Of a DNA stretch of 40,279 bases, positions 9,184-18,331 are shown one piece after another (the stretch's first letter is position 1; every line of letters begins with the position of its first letter). The translations under genes were made by a program, and so were the position numbers. The notes below the pieces were generated by a model. The model worked only from the letters and a program-made list of their open reading frames with translations, was not told the DNA's origin and did no database searches. This DNA comes from Candidatus Fimousia stercorigallinarum (lineage in GTDB: Bacteria > Bacillota > Clostridia > Lachnospirales > Lachnospiraceae), in NCBI GenBank assembly GCA_018715775.1, contig DVKZ01000016.1, positions 1-40,279 on the forward strand. The letters are read 5' to 3'.

Positions 9184-10053
9184 TTATTCTGCTTTTCCAA
9201 CGGATCCGAATAATTCCATCTTTTCAACAACAACAGCTTTGATTCCTGCAACACCAGGAGCTAATAATTTACGAGGGTCAAATCCTTTGCCTTCTAAATC
9301 TTTACCAGCTTCGATATATTTACGAACTTCTGCCTGGAAACCTAACTGACATTCTGTGTTAACGTTAACTTTAGCAACACCTAAGCTGATCGCTTTTTTA
9401 ACCTGATCAGCAGGGATTCCTGTACCACCGTGTAATACTAATGGCATATCTCCTGTCTGAGCCTGAATAGCGTCTAATGTTTCAAAGCTTAATCCAGCCC
9501 AGTTTTCCGGATATTTACCATGGATATTACCGATACCAGCTGCTAACATAGAAACGCCTAAGTCAGCGATTGTTTTACATTCCATAGGATCTGCACATTC
9601 GCCCTGTCCGATAACACCGTCTTCTTCTCCACCGATGGAACCAACTTCTGCTTCTAAAGAAAGTCCTAACTGAGATGTAACATGAACTAATTCTGTTGTT
9701 TTTGCAAGATTTTCATCAAATGGAAGATGAGAACCATCAAACATTACAGAAGAGAATCCAGCTTTGATACATTTGTAGCAAGCTTCATAAGAACCGTGGT
9801 CTAAGTGAAGAGCAACAGGAACTGTGATATTCAGTTCGTCGATTAATCCGTTCACCATACCAACAACTGTTTTATATCCGCCCATGTATTTACCAGCGCC
9901 TTCTGATACACCTAAGATAACAGGTGATTTCTTTTCCTGAGCAACTTCTAAGATAGCTTTTGTCCATTCTAAGTTGTTGATATTAAACTGACCTACTGCA
10001 TAATGACCAGCTTTTGCTTTCTGTAACATTTCTTTTGCTGAAACTAATCCCAT
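9184..10053 (-). CDS. fba: Class II fructose-bisphosphate aldolase
   Basis: The zinc enzyme cleaves fructose 1,6-bisphosphate to glyceraldehyde 3-phosphate and dihydroxyacetone phosphate in glycolysis. The 289-residue protein is full length. D85 and H86 in HLDHGS are the catalytic Asp and a zinc ligand; E136 in EAEVGSIGG, H179 in IHGKYP and H208 in LHGGTG complete the metal site. GAGKYMGGYKT near 52-61 is typical of the DhnA/GatY-like class IIB group; a tagatose-bisphosphate aldolase role is less likely given a stand-alone, strongly expressed gene. GGAGG lies nine bases before the start. It has its own promoter and terminator, so it is independent of the upstream hemB operon. Confidence 0.94.
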   Translation of the reverse strand: MGLVSAKEMLQKAKAGHYAVGQFNINNLEWTKAILEVAQEKKSPVILGVSEGAGKYMGGYKTVVGMVNGLIDELNITVPVALHLDHGSYEACYKCIKAGFSSVMFDGSHLPFDENLAKTTELVHVTSQLGLSLEAEVGSIGGEEDGVIGQGECADPMECKTIADLGVSMLAAGIGNIHGKYPENWAGLSFETLDAIQAQTGDMPLVLHGGTGIPADQVKKAISLGVAKVNVNTECQLGFQAEVRKYIEAGKDLEGKGFDPRKLLAPGVAGIKAVVVEKMELFGSVGKAE

Positions 10054-10087
10054 AATATAAATCCTCCATAACTTTGTATATTGTTTC

Positions 10088-10145
10088 TTTTATCATTTCC
10101 TGATAAAAACTAGTTTTATTATACATTATTTTATACAAAAGTAAA
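10088..10145 (-). promoter_or_regulatory. fba promoter and 5' hairpin
   Basis: On the minus strand TTTACT (10140-10145) is 16 bp from TATAAT (10118-10123). The expected start near 10111 is followed at once by a perfect 8-bp hairpin (TTTTATCA and TGATAAAA, 10088-10108, loop GGAAA), a layout typical of 5' mRNA-stabilising stems. The GGAGG ribosome binding site follows. Confidence 0.65.
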
Positions 10146-10154
10146 AGTGATTTT

Positions 10155-11132
10155 TTAATATTCTCGCAACTCTTCCCGAATCCAGCCTGCTGCATCCAAT
10201 GCATGATACGTGATGATCATCTTTGCTCCTGCCCGCTTCATGCCGGTCAGGTTTTCCATCACAATGCGGCGTTCATCGATCCAGCCGTTTGCCGCAGCCG
10301 CTTTCACCATCGAATATTCTCCGCTGACGTTATAGGCGGCAATTGGCACATTTGTCTTTTCCGATATCATTCTCATAATGTCCAGATAAGCCATTGCCGG
10401 TTTTATGATGATCATATCCGCGCCTTCCAAAAGATCTGCTTCCACTTCGATCAGCGCCTCTTTTGCATTAGCCGGATCCATCTGATATGTTTTTCGATCG
10501 CCAAACGCCGGTGCGGACTCCGCCGCATCACGGAACGGTCCGTAATAAGCAGACGCATACTTGGCACTGTAGGACATGATCGGCACTTCATAAAGTCCTT
10601 CATTATCCAACGCATCCCGGATCGCCTTCACTCTTCCGTCCATCATATCCGACGGAGCGACAATATCCGCTCCTGCCTGCGCACAAGTAACCGCCATCTT
10701 CGCCAGCAACGGAAGAGTTTCGTCATTCATAATATGTTCCCCGCAGATGAGGCCGCAATGTCCGTGTGACGTATATTCACACAGGCAGATATCAGCAATG
10801 ACGATCATCCCCGGATAGTTCATCTTAATATAACGAATCGCCTCCTGCACGATCCCATGCGGATCATAAGCCCCGCTCCCGACTTCGTCTTTCTGTGCCG
10901 GGATACCAAAGATCAGCACACCACGGACTCCTGCGTTCCAGATCCGTTCCAATTCCTCATCCATACGGTCGATCGAATACTGATAAATTCCCGGCATAGA
11001 ATCCACCGGATTTTTAATATCCTCCCCTTCAATCACAAAAATCGGATAGATCAGATCGGACGGGTGGACATAATGTTCCCTGACCATATTTCTTAATGCC
11101 TTTGTTGTCCGAAGTCTTCTCGTTCTTTTCAT
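10155..11132 (-). CDS. hemB: Delta-aminolevulinic acid dehydratase (porphobilinogen synthase)
   Basis: HemB joins two 5-aminolevulinate molecules to porphobilinogen, the second common step of tetrapyrrole synthesis. The 325-residue protein shows the zinc-type cysteine motif DICLCEYTSHGHCG, the two active-site lysines in YSAKYASAYYGPFRDA and MIIIKPAMAYLD, and the C-terminal YNVSGEYSM segment. Start 11132 was chosen because AAAGGAG lies eight bases upstream; an in-frame ATG ten codons earlier would bury that site in the coding region. It is the last gene of the downstream cobalamin operon, 13 nt after the acetyltransferase gene. Confidence 0.96.
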   Translation of the reverse strand: MKRTRRLRTTKALRNMVREHYVHPSDLIYPIFVIEGEDIKNPVDSMPGIYQYSIDRMDEELERIWNAGVRGVLIFGIPAQKDEVGSGAYDPHGIVQEAIRYIKMNYPGMIVIADICLCEYTSHGHCGLICGEHIMNDETLPLLAKMAVTCAQAGADIVAPSDMMDGRVKAIRDALDNEGLYEVPIMSYSAKYASAYYGPFRDAAESAPAFGDRKTYQMDPANAKEALIEVEADLLEGADMIIIKPAMAYLDIMRMISEKTNVPIAAYNVSGEYSMVKAAAANGWIDERRIVMENLTGMKRAGAKMIITYHALDAAGWIREELREY

Positions 11133-11145
11133 TTTCCTCGCTCCT

Positions 11146-11574
11146 TTATACATGTCGGTCATTCAAATATTGGATCATCCCCGGTCCGAGATTTTTTGTC
11201 GGACGGGCAATAAATCCATGTTTTGTATAGAACATCTCCCGGTCTTTTGCACACATCAGATCGAGCATCATTTCTGTTCCTTCTTCACGGATAGATAATA
11301 CATAATTGCGTAGTTCCTGCAGCAGCCGGTTTCCGATCCCCATCCCCTGATAATCCGGATGCACGAGCAGATCCTGGATATAACAGATGACCGCACCGTC
11401 GCCAACGATCCGTCCCATTCCAGCGGGACGTTTTCCATCATAGGCACAGACGACAAACAGGCTGTTCTCCAATGCTTTCTGCGCCTGGCTTCTGGAAAGC
11501 TTCTTCCATTTAACGGAAGCTCTCAAACTAAGATATGTATCGACATCCAATTTATTTCTCACTAATGTAATCAT
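11146..11574 (-). CDS. GNAT-family N-acetyltransferase
   Basis: The 142-residue protein is a single GNAT domain that would transfer an acetyl group from acetyl-CoA to an unknown amine. The acetyl-CoA loop is visible as VHPDYQGMGIGNRLL (Q-x-x-G-x-G), preceded by the beta4 strand YIQDLLV, and the ending YTKHGFIARPTKNLGPGM fits the fold. It overlaps sirC by 4 nt (ATGA), so it is translationally coupled within the cobalamin operon. A specific role in corrinoid synthesis is not known for this family; it may be a passenger. Confidence 0.85.
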   Translation of the reverse strand: MITLVRNKLDVDTYLSLRASVKWKKLSRSQAQKALENSLFVVCAYDGKRPAGMGRIVGDGAVICYIQDLLVHPDYQGMGIGNRLLQELRNYVLSIREEGTEMMLDLMCAKDREMFYTKHGFIARPTKNLGPGMIQYLNDRHV

Positions 11575-12146
11575 GTTTGCTCACCCAGCAGCTCTGCTAT
11601 GATTTTTGCTGCCTCTCCCTCTTCCAATCTTCCATGTTTTTTTCTGACTTCTTCATAGATGGTTTGAAAAATCTTTTTTTTCATTTTTTCATGTATCGGC
11701 AGCTTTGTTACAGTACTGCGGATTTTCTGCATAAATTCTGCAGTTGCCCCAATATCCGGCGGCAGATTTGCCTCGATCGACCTTCTGATCTCGCTGGAAA
11801 CAAGTGGACTGCTTCCACCGGTTGAAATGCCGATGGATACCGGTCCCTGACGGATCACAGCAGGAAATAAAACCGTCGATTCCTCTTTTGAATCCGCCAC
11901 ATTGACAAAGATTCCTTTTTCTCTGCAAAAAAGTGCGATCTGTCGGTTAACTTCTCTCTGATCGGTTGCCGCGACCACTAAAAACGCCTGCGACAGCACC
12001 TGTTCATCCCACTCTCCTTTTGCATAGACAGAAACTTCCCCGTCAAACATCCGGAGACTTGCCGCTTTTCTTTCCGCAACTTTTCCGTCGCCGATCACAA
12101 CACATATTTTTCCTGTTAAATTGATAAAAAATGGAAAATATCCCAT
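11571..12146 (-). CDS. sirC: Precorrin-2 dehydrogenase (sirohydrochlorin synthase)
   Basis: The enzyme oxidises precorrin-2 to sirohydrochlorin with NAD+, supplying the substrate for cobalt chelation by CbiK. The 191-residue protein matches the N-terminal module of CysG/Met8: a Rossmann NAD site GDGKVAERKAASL (about 19-31), AATDQREVN, NVADSKEESTVLFPA and GISTGGSSPLVSSEIR. It lacks the SUMT methylase module, which here is fused to HemD. Ferrochelatase activity as in Met8 is possible. AGAGGTG lies five bases before the start. Confidence 0.92.
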   Translation of the reverse strand: MGYFPFFINLTGKICVVIGDGKVAERKAASLRMFDGEVSVYAKGEWDEQVLSQAFLVVAATDQREVNRQIALFCREKGIFVNVADSKEESTVLFPAVIRQGPVSIGISTGGSSPLVSSEIRRSIEANLPPDIGATAEFMQKIRSTVTKLPIHEKMKKKIFQTIYEEVRKKHGRLEEGEAAKIIAELLGEQT

Positions 12147-12198
12147 GTCAGCACCTCTATCATCACATACAAACGAGTAATCGTCAAGTCATACGATC

Positions 12199-14211
12199 CT
12201 AATATTCAATCCCCGGGCGAGCAGATAATCCCTGGTCAAACGGATGTTTTTCTTTATGGATACAAGAACAATAATCCGCACAGGCTATCATTGCCGCGGA
12301 TGGGCTGCGTCCGGTAAGTACGACTTCCAGCCCTGTCGGTTTATGCTTCAGATACCAAAGCAGAGGCTCTTCCGACAGCTGATGTAAACCGACGGCATAC
12401 AGAGCCTCATCTAAGATCAGCATATCATATTCCCCGGCCATGGCCTGTATTTCTTTTAATCTCTGATCATTTTTCCAAAGATTTTCTCTCTTTTCTTCTT
12501 CCGACATTCTCCCTGTAAACATGACTGTCTCCGGTCCCCGTATACATGTGATCCCGGGAATCGAAGCAAGAACTTTTCTTTCTGAGGACGAATTATCCTT
12601 TAAGAACTGGTAAAATAAAACACGCTTACCGGCACCTGCGGCTCTGACGGCCAATCCTGCTGCAGCCGTTGTCTTTCCTTTTCCGTCACCATAATACAGA
12701 TGGATACAACCACAGTCCGACTTTTTCTCATCTTTTGTATTTCTTTTTATCAACCCGTAAATAAATTCCATGTCCAGAGTATCCCGCAACAGCTGTTCCA
12801 GCCGGTCATACTGCTCTTCTTTATAAACTTCAAAAGACGTTTCCGCTTCCTTCTCTTCGATCCCTTTTTCCCGGAACAATTCCGAAAGAAACCGACGTCG
12901 GAACTCATCATTATCAAAAATCCCATGAAAATAACTCCCCCATATTTTCCCGTCACCGGTACAAAATCCATCCGTTGTCCCATCTTCCAGATAAAGGAAC
13001 GTTTCGAGATCTTCCTGCACTGCGGATGTCTTTCCCATATGAATTTCATATCCACAGATGGAAATGGATGGGTCCTTTCCTAAAACTGCCTTTGTCTGTC
13101 CCCGCTGTTTCTGTATTTCAAATACCGTTTGAACCGGCAGCAGTCCCATTCCTCTCATGCAGCCCCCATATTCCACCTGATGCGGATCTTTTACTACCTC
13201 TCCCATCATCTGATAGCCGCCACAGATCCCAATAATCCGGCATTTCTGCTTCAACCGGCAGATGGCAGCTTCCAGTCCGCTCTCCCTCAGCCATTTCAGA
13301 TCATACATCGTATTTTTCGTTCCAGGAAGGAAAATGATATCCGGTTTTCCAAGTTCTTCTTTTTTTGTAACATAACGCACGGATACGTTGGAATCCAGTT
13401 CCAGGGCGGTAAAATCTGTAAAATTTGAGATATGCGGGAGGCGGATGACTGCCGCATCTATGCCTGCACCAGTCTCTATTTTTCTCAATTGTTCGGATAA
13501 GCTGTCTTCATCATCAAGCCGGATCGATGCATACGGGATCACACCGATCACCGGAATTCCGGTTAACTCCTCCATCATCCGAAGTCCCGGTTCTAATATC
13601 TTAACATCACCCCGGAATTTATTAATGATGATTCCTTTGATCCGTTTCTTTTCTTCCGGTTCCATAAGCTGAACGGTTCCATAGACAGATGCAAAGACGC
13701 CTCCACGGTCAATATCTGCAACGAGCAGAACATCAGCATCCGCCATTTCGGCCATTCCCATATTAACGATATCATTTTCTTTTAAATTAATTTCCGCAGG
13801 ACTTCCAGCTCCTTCCAGCACGATCATTTCAAACTGTTCTTCCAGAGCGTGAAATGCCTTTTTGATCTCCGGTTTCAGCATTTCTTTCATTTTATAATAT
13901 TCAGATGCCGGATAATTGCCGAGCACCTCGCCGTTTACGATCACCTGTGATCCCATATCACTGTTTGGCTTTAATAAAATTGGATTCATGAAAACGCTCG
14001 GCTCGGTCATCGCCGCTTCTGCCTGCATCGCCTGCGCGCGCCCGATTTCCCATCCATCCTTTGTCACATAGGAGTTCAACGCCATATTCTGCGACTTAAA
14101 CGGTGCACAGCGGTAACCGTCTTTTTTAAAAATCCGGCATAAGCCCGCTGTTACAAATGTTTTCCCGGAATTTGACATCGTCCCCTGGATCATTAAGGGT
14201 CTGCATTTCAT
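12199..14211 (-). CDS. cbiP: Fused cobyric acid synthase (CbiP/CobQ) and cob(I)yrinic acid a,c-diamide adenosyltransferase (BtuR/CobA)
   Basis: The protein joins two late steps. Residues about 1-490 are CbiP: ATP-binding loop GTMSNSGKT near 10-18, GAGSPAEIN, and a glutamine amidotransferase domain with nucleophile C330 in GICGGYQMMG and H429 in YFHGIFDN; CbiP amidates four side chains of the adenosylated diamide. Residues about 500-670 are a BtuR-type adenosyltransferase with P-loop YYGDGKGKTT (about 506-515) and LILDEAL. The join is in frame, with no stop or frameshift. Start 14211 is preceded by GGAAGGAAGG and overlaps the cobD stop as ATGA; an ATG seven codons upstream is less likely. Confidence 0.94.
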   Translation of the reverse strand: MKCRPLMIQGTMSNSGKTFVTAGLCRIFKKDGYRCAPFKSQNMALNSYVTKDGWEIGRAQAMQAEAAMTEPSVFMNPILLKPNSDMGSQVIVNGEVLGNYPASEYYKMKEMLKPEIKKAFHALEEQFEMIVLEGAGSPAEINLKENDIVNMGMAEMADADVLLVADIDRGGVFASVYGTVQLMEPEEKKRIKGIIINKFRGDVKILEPGLRMMEELTGIPVIGVIPYASIRLDDEDSLSEQLRKIETGAGIDAAVIRLPHISNFTDFTALELDSNVSVRYVTKKEELGKPDIIFLPGTKNTMYDLKWLRESGLEAAICRLKQKCRIIGICGGYQMMGEVVKDPHQVEYGGCMRGMGLLPVQTVFEIQKQRGQTKAVLGKDPSISICGYEIHMGKTSAVQEDLETFLYLEDGTTDGFCTGDGKIWGSYFHGIFDNDEFRRRFLSELFREKGIEEKEAETSFEVYKEEQYDRLEQLLRDTLDMEFIYGLIKRNTKDEKKSDCGCIHLYYGDGKGKTTAAAGLAVRAAGAGKRVLFYQFLKDNSSSERKVLASIPGITCIRGPETVMFTGRMSEEEKRENLWKNDQRLKEIQAMAGEYDMLILDEALYAVGLHQLSEEPLLWYLKHKPTGLEVVLTGRSPSAAMIACADYCSCIHKEKHPFDQGLSARPGIEY

Positions 14212-15269
14212 CGTTCTTTTCCTTCCTTCCATTCTGTAAGTGTCCGGATCAGTCTCCGGTTTTCTTCCTCCGTTTTTACAGCAATTCGGTAATAATCATC
14301 TTCAAGTCCCCGGTAATTGCTGCAGCTGCGAATGCAGATTTCCTGTCTCATGCAGATCTCACAAAGATCTGTACAGCCCTTTACACGGAAAAATACATAG
14401 TTGGCACTGCCTTCCCACACCTGAAAACCGAGCAGTCGAAGCCGTTTTATCAGCCACTCCCTGTTTTGGGCAATTCGATCTGCTGTCCATTCTTCATATT
14501 CTTTCATGCCACAGGCTGCAATTCCGGCTGCCTGCGCCACATGACTGACATTCCAGGACTGCAGGGAAGTTCGGAGCTGTTTTAACAACCGGGTATCCGA
14601 ACAAATACCATATCCGAGACGAATCCCCGGAATCCCGTACATTTTCGTAAATGATTTTAAAATAAAAACATTTGGATACTCCTGATACCGCGGAATAACG
14701 GAATATCGTTTTCCGTCGATAACAAAATCCAAAAAACATTCATCCACCAAAAGAATGATATTCTGTTCCTTTGCCCGATCTAAGATCCTCTGCATTACAT
14801 TCATTTCCACGAGCTGTCCGGTTGGATTATTCGGCTGGCAGAGAACCAGGACATCGACAGAGGCATCCATTTTATCTAATAAATCTTCCTTTATCAAAAA
14901 CGACACCGGATCAATCTGATATTTCTCTATCATCAGGTTTCCCTTGGCCGCCGCTAAAAATGCATCTTCATATTCCAAAAAAGACGGAACCGGAAGCAGT
15001 AATGTTTTTGCACCCACGGTAAACGCCAGATGAAAGATCAGCTCCGCAGCTCCATTCCCGCAGATCACATGTTCCATCTTCACATGCTCTTTCTCGGCAA
15101 TGCTGTATCGAAGATCCCGGCACTCAGGATCCGGATAATAAGAAGATGCTTCCAACGCATCCATCATTGCCTTTTTGACCTCTGCCGGAACTCCTTCCGG
15201 ATGGATATTTGCCGAAAAATCTAAAATTTTGCTGTTTTTATCGTAAATCATACCACCGTGTTTCTTCAT
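14208..15269 (-). CDS. cobD: L-threonine-O-3-phosphate decarboxylase
   Basis: CobD makes (R)-1-amino-2-propanol O-2-phosphate, the linker that CbiB attaches to cobyric acid. The 353-residue protein is a fold-type I aminotransferase-like PLP enzyme: DFSANIHPEGVP near the N-terminus, NNPTGQLV (about 147-154), DECFLDF, and PLP lysine K209 in SFTKMYGIPGIRLGYG. It resembles histidinol-phosphate aminotransferase, but position between cbiB and cbiP and the short N-terminus point to CobD. Start 15269 has GGAG nine bases upstream; in-frame ATGs at 15284 and 15317 lie at or inside the cbiB end. No C-terminal extension is present. Confidence 0.92.
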   Translation of the reverse strand: MKKHGGMIYDKNSKILDFSANIHPEGVPAEVKKAMMDALEASSYYPDPECRDLRYSIAEKEHVKMEHVICGNGAAELIFHLAFTVGAKTLLLPVPSFLEYEDAFLAAAKGNLMIEKYQIDPVSFLIKEDLLDKMDASVDVLVLCQPNNPTGQLVEMNVMQRILDRAKEQNIILLVDECFLDFVIDGKRYSVIPRYQEYPNVFILKSFTKMYGIPGIRLGYGICSDTRLLKQLRTSLQSWNVSHVAQAAGIAACGMKEYEEWTADRIAQNREWLIKRLRLLGFQVWEGSANYVFFRVKGCTDLCEICMRQEICIRSCSNYRGLEDDYYRIAVKTEEENRRLIRTLTEWKEGKER

Positions 15270-15285
15270 TATTATAAACTCCATC

Positions 15286-16263
15286 CTACAAAAACCGGCT
15301 GATCCCGAAAAATACAAATGAGAATACTGCTATGCAGATCAACAGACTTCCAAACATCAATTTTTGTGCATCTTTTATTTTTTCATAGCTGCAACGCTCC
15401 AATGCCTGTCCGATCGTCGGTTTTACAACCGGTTTTCCAAAATAATCATGCGTACCGCCAAGCTGAACCCTAAGGGCCCCTGCGGCAACAGATTCCGTCT
15501 GACCGCAATTCGGACTCAGATGTGCTTTTCGATCCGCCAAATATGTTTTCCACGCATTCTTCCAGTCAAACCGCAAACATACGCCGACAGCAAACATCGC
15601 CCACGCGGCGAGCCTTGCGGGAATATAATTAGCGATATCATCGATTTTTGCGGAAATTTTTCCCAAATATTCAAATTCTTCATTACGGTATCCGACCATA
15701 GAATCAAGCGTATTTACCGCTTTGTATGCCATTCCAAGAGGAACTCCCCCGATAAACAGATAAAAAAGAGGAGCGATCACTCCGTCGGTCGTATTTTCTG
15801 CAATCGTTTCCACACACGCTTTCGCCACTTCCTCCTCTGAAAGGCTGCCGGTATCTCTTCCGACTAAATAAGAAATAGAAATTCTGGCCTTCTTGAGATC
15901 CCCATGCATCAGATCTGTCCACACCTTATCGGTCTCCGTTTTCAGACACTTCGCCGCCAGAATCTGATAAGCCCAGAAAACAGCCAGAACAATCCCAAAA
16001 ACTTCATAAATCCTTGCTGCCGCATATAAAATTCCGGCTGTAATGCCATAGGTCCCGATAATGACTACAAAAGCGAGTACGCCCCCGGCCGCAATTTCCC
16101 GTTTTGCATGAACTCCCCGGTCTCTCCTGCATATTTTTTTCATTTGTTTTGTAATGCCTGAAATAGCCGTTCCGATCAGCCGGACCGGATGATACAGCCA
16201 GTACGGATCTCCAAATAGCAGATCGAACATGACGGACGCAGCGATCAAAAGGATTCTTTCCAT
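15286..16263 (-). CDS. cbiB: Adenosylcobinamide-phosphate synthase
   Basis: CbiB is an integral membrane enzyme that joins aminopropanol phosphate to adenosylcobyric acid. The 325-residue protein has several hydrophobic segments (about 1-12, 60-105, 205-220 and 300-322) and conserved motifs LLFGDPYWLYHPVRLIG, DGVIAPLFY, NTLDSMVGYRNEEFEYLGK and SPNCGQTESVAAGAL. It overlaps the cbiJ/cbiA stop by 19 nt; its ribosome binding site GGAGG lies inside that gene. The 16-nt gap to cobD and their joined chemistry suggest tight co-expression. Confidence 0.94.
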   Translation of the reverse strand: MERILLIAASVMFDLLFGDPYWLYHPVRLIGTAISGITKQMKKICRRDRGVHAKREIAAGGVLAFVVIIGTYGITAGILYAAARIYEVFGIVLAVFWAYQILAAKCLKTETDKVWTDLMHGDLKKARISISYLVGRDTGSLSEEEVAKACVETIAENTTDGVIAPLFYLFIGGVPLGMAYKAVNTLDSMVGYRNEEFEYLGKISAKIDDIANYIPARLAAWAMFAVGVCLRFDWKNAWKTYLADRKAHLSPNCGQTESVAAGALRVQLGGTHDYFGKPVVKPTIGQALERCSYEKIKDAQKLMFGSLLICIAVFSFVFFGISRFL

Positions 16264-18320
16264 CCGATTTCCTCCTGCATCTGTTCTAAATAATGTTCCA
16301 GAAATGTTTCATTTCCCCGAAATGGCAGATGTGGGTATGCCGCATATTGTTTTTTCATAAAGTATCCACTTTTCCACTGTTTTTTTTCATTTTTTTCCAC
16401 ACGGCAGGTAAAATGATCCCCGCTTTCTTTCGAGTAATGAAATTCATGCGCGAAAACGCCTTTTTCAAGAAGTTCCTTTGGAAGATCCTCATTGGATGCA
16501 TCCGGGTAGACAGTCACATATCCAAAATGCATATTCAAGTTTTGCATCATTTCCGTCTTATGTGGAAATGCATGGCACATCGAATATTCTGTTCCGTCCT
16601 GATCGATAATCGAATCGCCGAGATACATATACCCTCCGCACTCTGCGATCACAGGCTTTCCTGCCTGACACCATTCACGGATCTGCATGCGCAGATTTTC
16701 ATTTTCCTGGAGCCTTTGTGCATACAATTCCGGATAACCGCCGCCTATATAAATTCCCTGAATATGATCCGGAAGCTGTTCATCATATAGCGGCGAAAAC
16801 GGAACGAGACGGACCCCATAGTCTTTTAGCAGACGCAAGTTATCTTCATAATAGAAACAAAATGCTTCATCCATAGCTACAGCAATCGATATCGGATATT
16901 GTTTTCTTTTTCGCTCTGCTTCCTGTTCCAGAGGTTCCGCCTGACAGGCAATATCCTGAATTGCAGGAAGATCGATGGTTTTGCGGATCTGATTTTCCAA
17001 AATCTCTAAATATTGATCCCAGTTTTTCATTTCATCAGCCATATGCAATCCAAGATGCCGGCTCTTTAATCGGATTTGTGCAAGATCAGGAAGATATCCG
17101 ACTACTTGTACGCCGCATTCCTCTTCAATCGCCGGTTTGATCTGTCTATAAAATCCCTCGCTGCACTGATTCAAAATAATGCCCCGGATCGTCGTCTCAC
17201 GGTAATGCAGCATTCCCTGGATCAGCGGAATAAGCGTATTGCCAATTCCTTTGGCCCGGATCACGAGAATAACCGGTGTGCCGGTTTCCTGCGCCGTTTC
17301 ATAGGTGCTGCCGAAAACGGTGCCTCCTTTTCCGTCATAAAATCCCATAACGCCTTCGAGTATGCTCAGATCCGATCCTTTTCCATACCATGCGATCAGA
17401 TGATTCAACTCACTTTTATGAAAAATGGGATCTAAATTGACCGATGGACGCTTTGTTACCCGTTTATGATACATCGGATCAATATAATCCGGACCGCATT
17501 TAAAACCCTGCACGACGTTTCCCTGACCGCAAAATACTTTCATCAACCCAAGGGTCAGCGTTGTCTTTCCGCTTCCGCTTCCTGCAGCCGCGATCATAAC
17601 CCTCGGATTTTTCCGGCTGTTTTCCGGTCTGCGGATCAAAATAACCGGAATGTCACAGTTTTTTGCTGCGGCAACTTTTTCCGGCACTCCGCCCTGTCTT
17701 CCGCTGTCTTTGGAAACAAGCACAGAAGCTTCGCTCTTCCGGATCAGCTGTTCATTCGCACCAACAGAAAACGGCGGATCCTCCCCGAAAATATGCGAAG
17801 GTTCATAGCCGATCTCTCTGCAAATCTGCGTAGAATTTCCGCTTTGCAGCACACGGATATACAGCCTGCTGCTGTCCAGTCCGTCATAATACTCTTTTGC
17901 TGTTTTTACCCCCGTCGTCAATAAAATATTGCCTTCCATCTCTTTTAATAGCTCCACAGCTTCCGCTGTGTCCGCTGCATAAACAACTTTTTCATAATCG
18001 TACTCCATCTGTTCTCGCTTAACCCGTTCATACGGGATAGAAAGCCGAAAACAAACATCTTTCACATTTTTTGTCACTTCCTGTGCAAAGGGGTGGCTGG
18101 CATCATATACTTTTGACGGTTTAAAGGTCCGAAAAAACCGGTAAAACTGCTCCTTATCTTTCCGGCCCTCTACAATGTCTATATCATAGTTTTGCAGCAT
18201 TTCTGTCCCGAGCTTCGTGGCAGTAAATGCTGCAATCTCTTTTCTTTCTTTTATGAATTGTTCAATGATCGTTTTGGATTCCGTTGTTCCTGCAATCACT
18301 GCAATGTATCCTGATTTCAT
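16245..18320 (-). CDS. cbiA: Fused cobalt-precorrin-6A reductase (CbiJ) and cobyrinic acid a,c-diamide synthase (CbiA)
   Basis: One 691-residue protein carries two non-consecutive steps. Residues 1 to about 235 are CbiJ/CobK: IAVIAGTTESKTI, VYDASHPFAQ, ILLTTGVK and LVSKDSGRQGG. Residues about 240-690 are CbiA: P-loop AAAGSGSGKTT (about 244-254), QGFKCGPDYIDPMYH, LEGVMGFYDG, and an amidotransferase domain with nucleophile C561 in VIAECGGYMYLG. CbiJ reduces the macrocycle with NAD(P)H; CbiA amidates the a and c side chains. The fusion is in frame with a short linker near RPENSRKNPR. GGAG lies five bases before the start. Confidence 0.94.
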   Translation of the reverse strand: MKSGYIAVIAGTTESKTIIEQFIKERKEIAAFTATKLGTEMLQNYDIDIVEGRKDKEQFYRFFRTFKPSKVYDASHPFAQEVTKNVKDVCFRLSIPYERVKREQMEYDYEKVVYAADTAEAVELLKEMEGNILLTTGVKTAKEYYDGLDSSRLYIRVLQSGNSTQICREIGYEPSHIFGEDPPFSVGANEQLIRKSEASVLVSKDSGRQGGVPEKVAAAKNCDIPVILIRRPENSRKNPRVMIAAAGSGSGKTTLTLGLMKVFCGQGNVVQGFKCGPDYIDPMYHKRVTKRPSVNLDPIFHKSELNHLIAWYGKGSDLSILEGVMGFYDGKGGTVFGSTYETAQETGTPVILVIRAKGIGNTLIPLIQGMLHYRETTIRGIILNQCSEGFYRQIKPAIEEECGVQVVGYLPDLAQIRLKSRHLGLHMADEMKNWDQYLEILENQIRKTIDLPAIQDIACQAEPLEQEAERKRKQYPISIAVAMDEAFCFYYEDNLRLLKDYGVRLVPFSPLYDEQLPDHIQGIYIGGGYPELYAQRLQENENLRMQIREWCQAGKPVIAECGGYMYLGDSIIDQDGTEYSMCHAFPHKTEMMQNLNMHFGYVTVYPDASNEDLPKELLEKGVFAHEFHYSKESGDHFTCRVEKNEKKQWKSGYFMKKQYAAYPHLPFRGNETFLEHYLEQMQEEIGWKESF

Positions 18321-18331
18321 AATATCTCCGA

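Noticed and set aside
10203..10769. 188-residue plus-strand open frame antisense to hemB
   Set aside because: It is the opposite-strand shadow of a confidently identified gene, with His/Arg/Ile-rich composition and no ribosome binding site.
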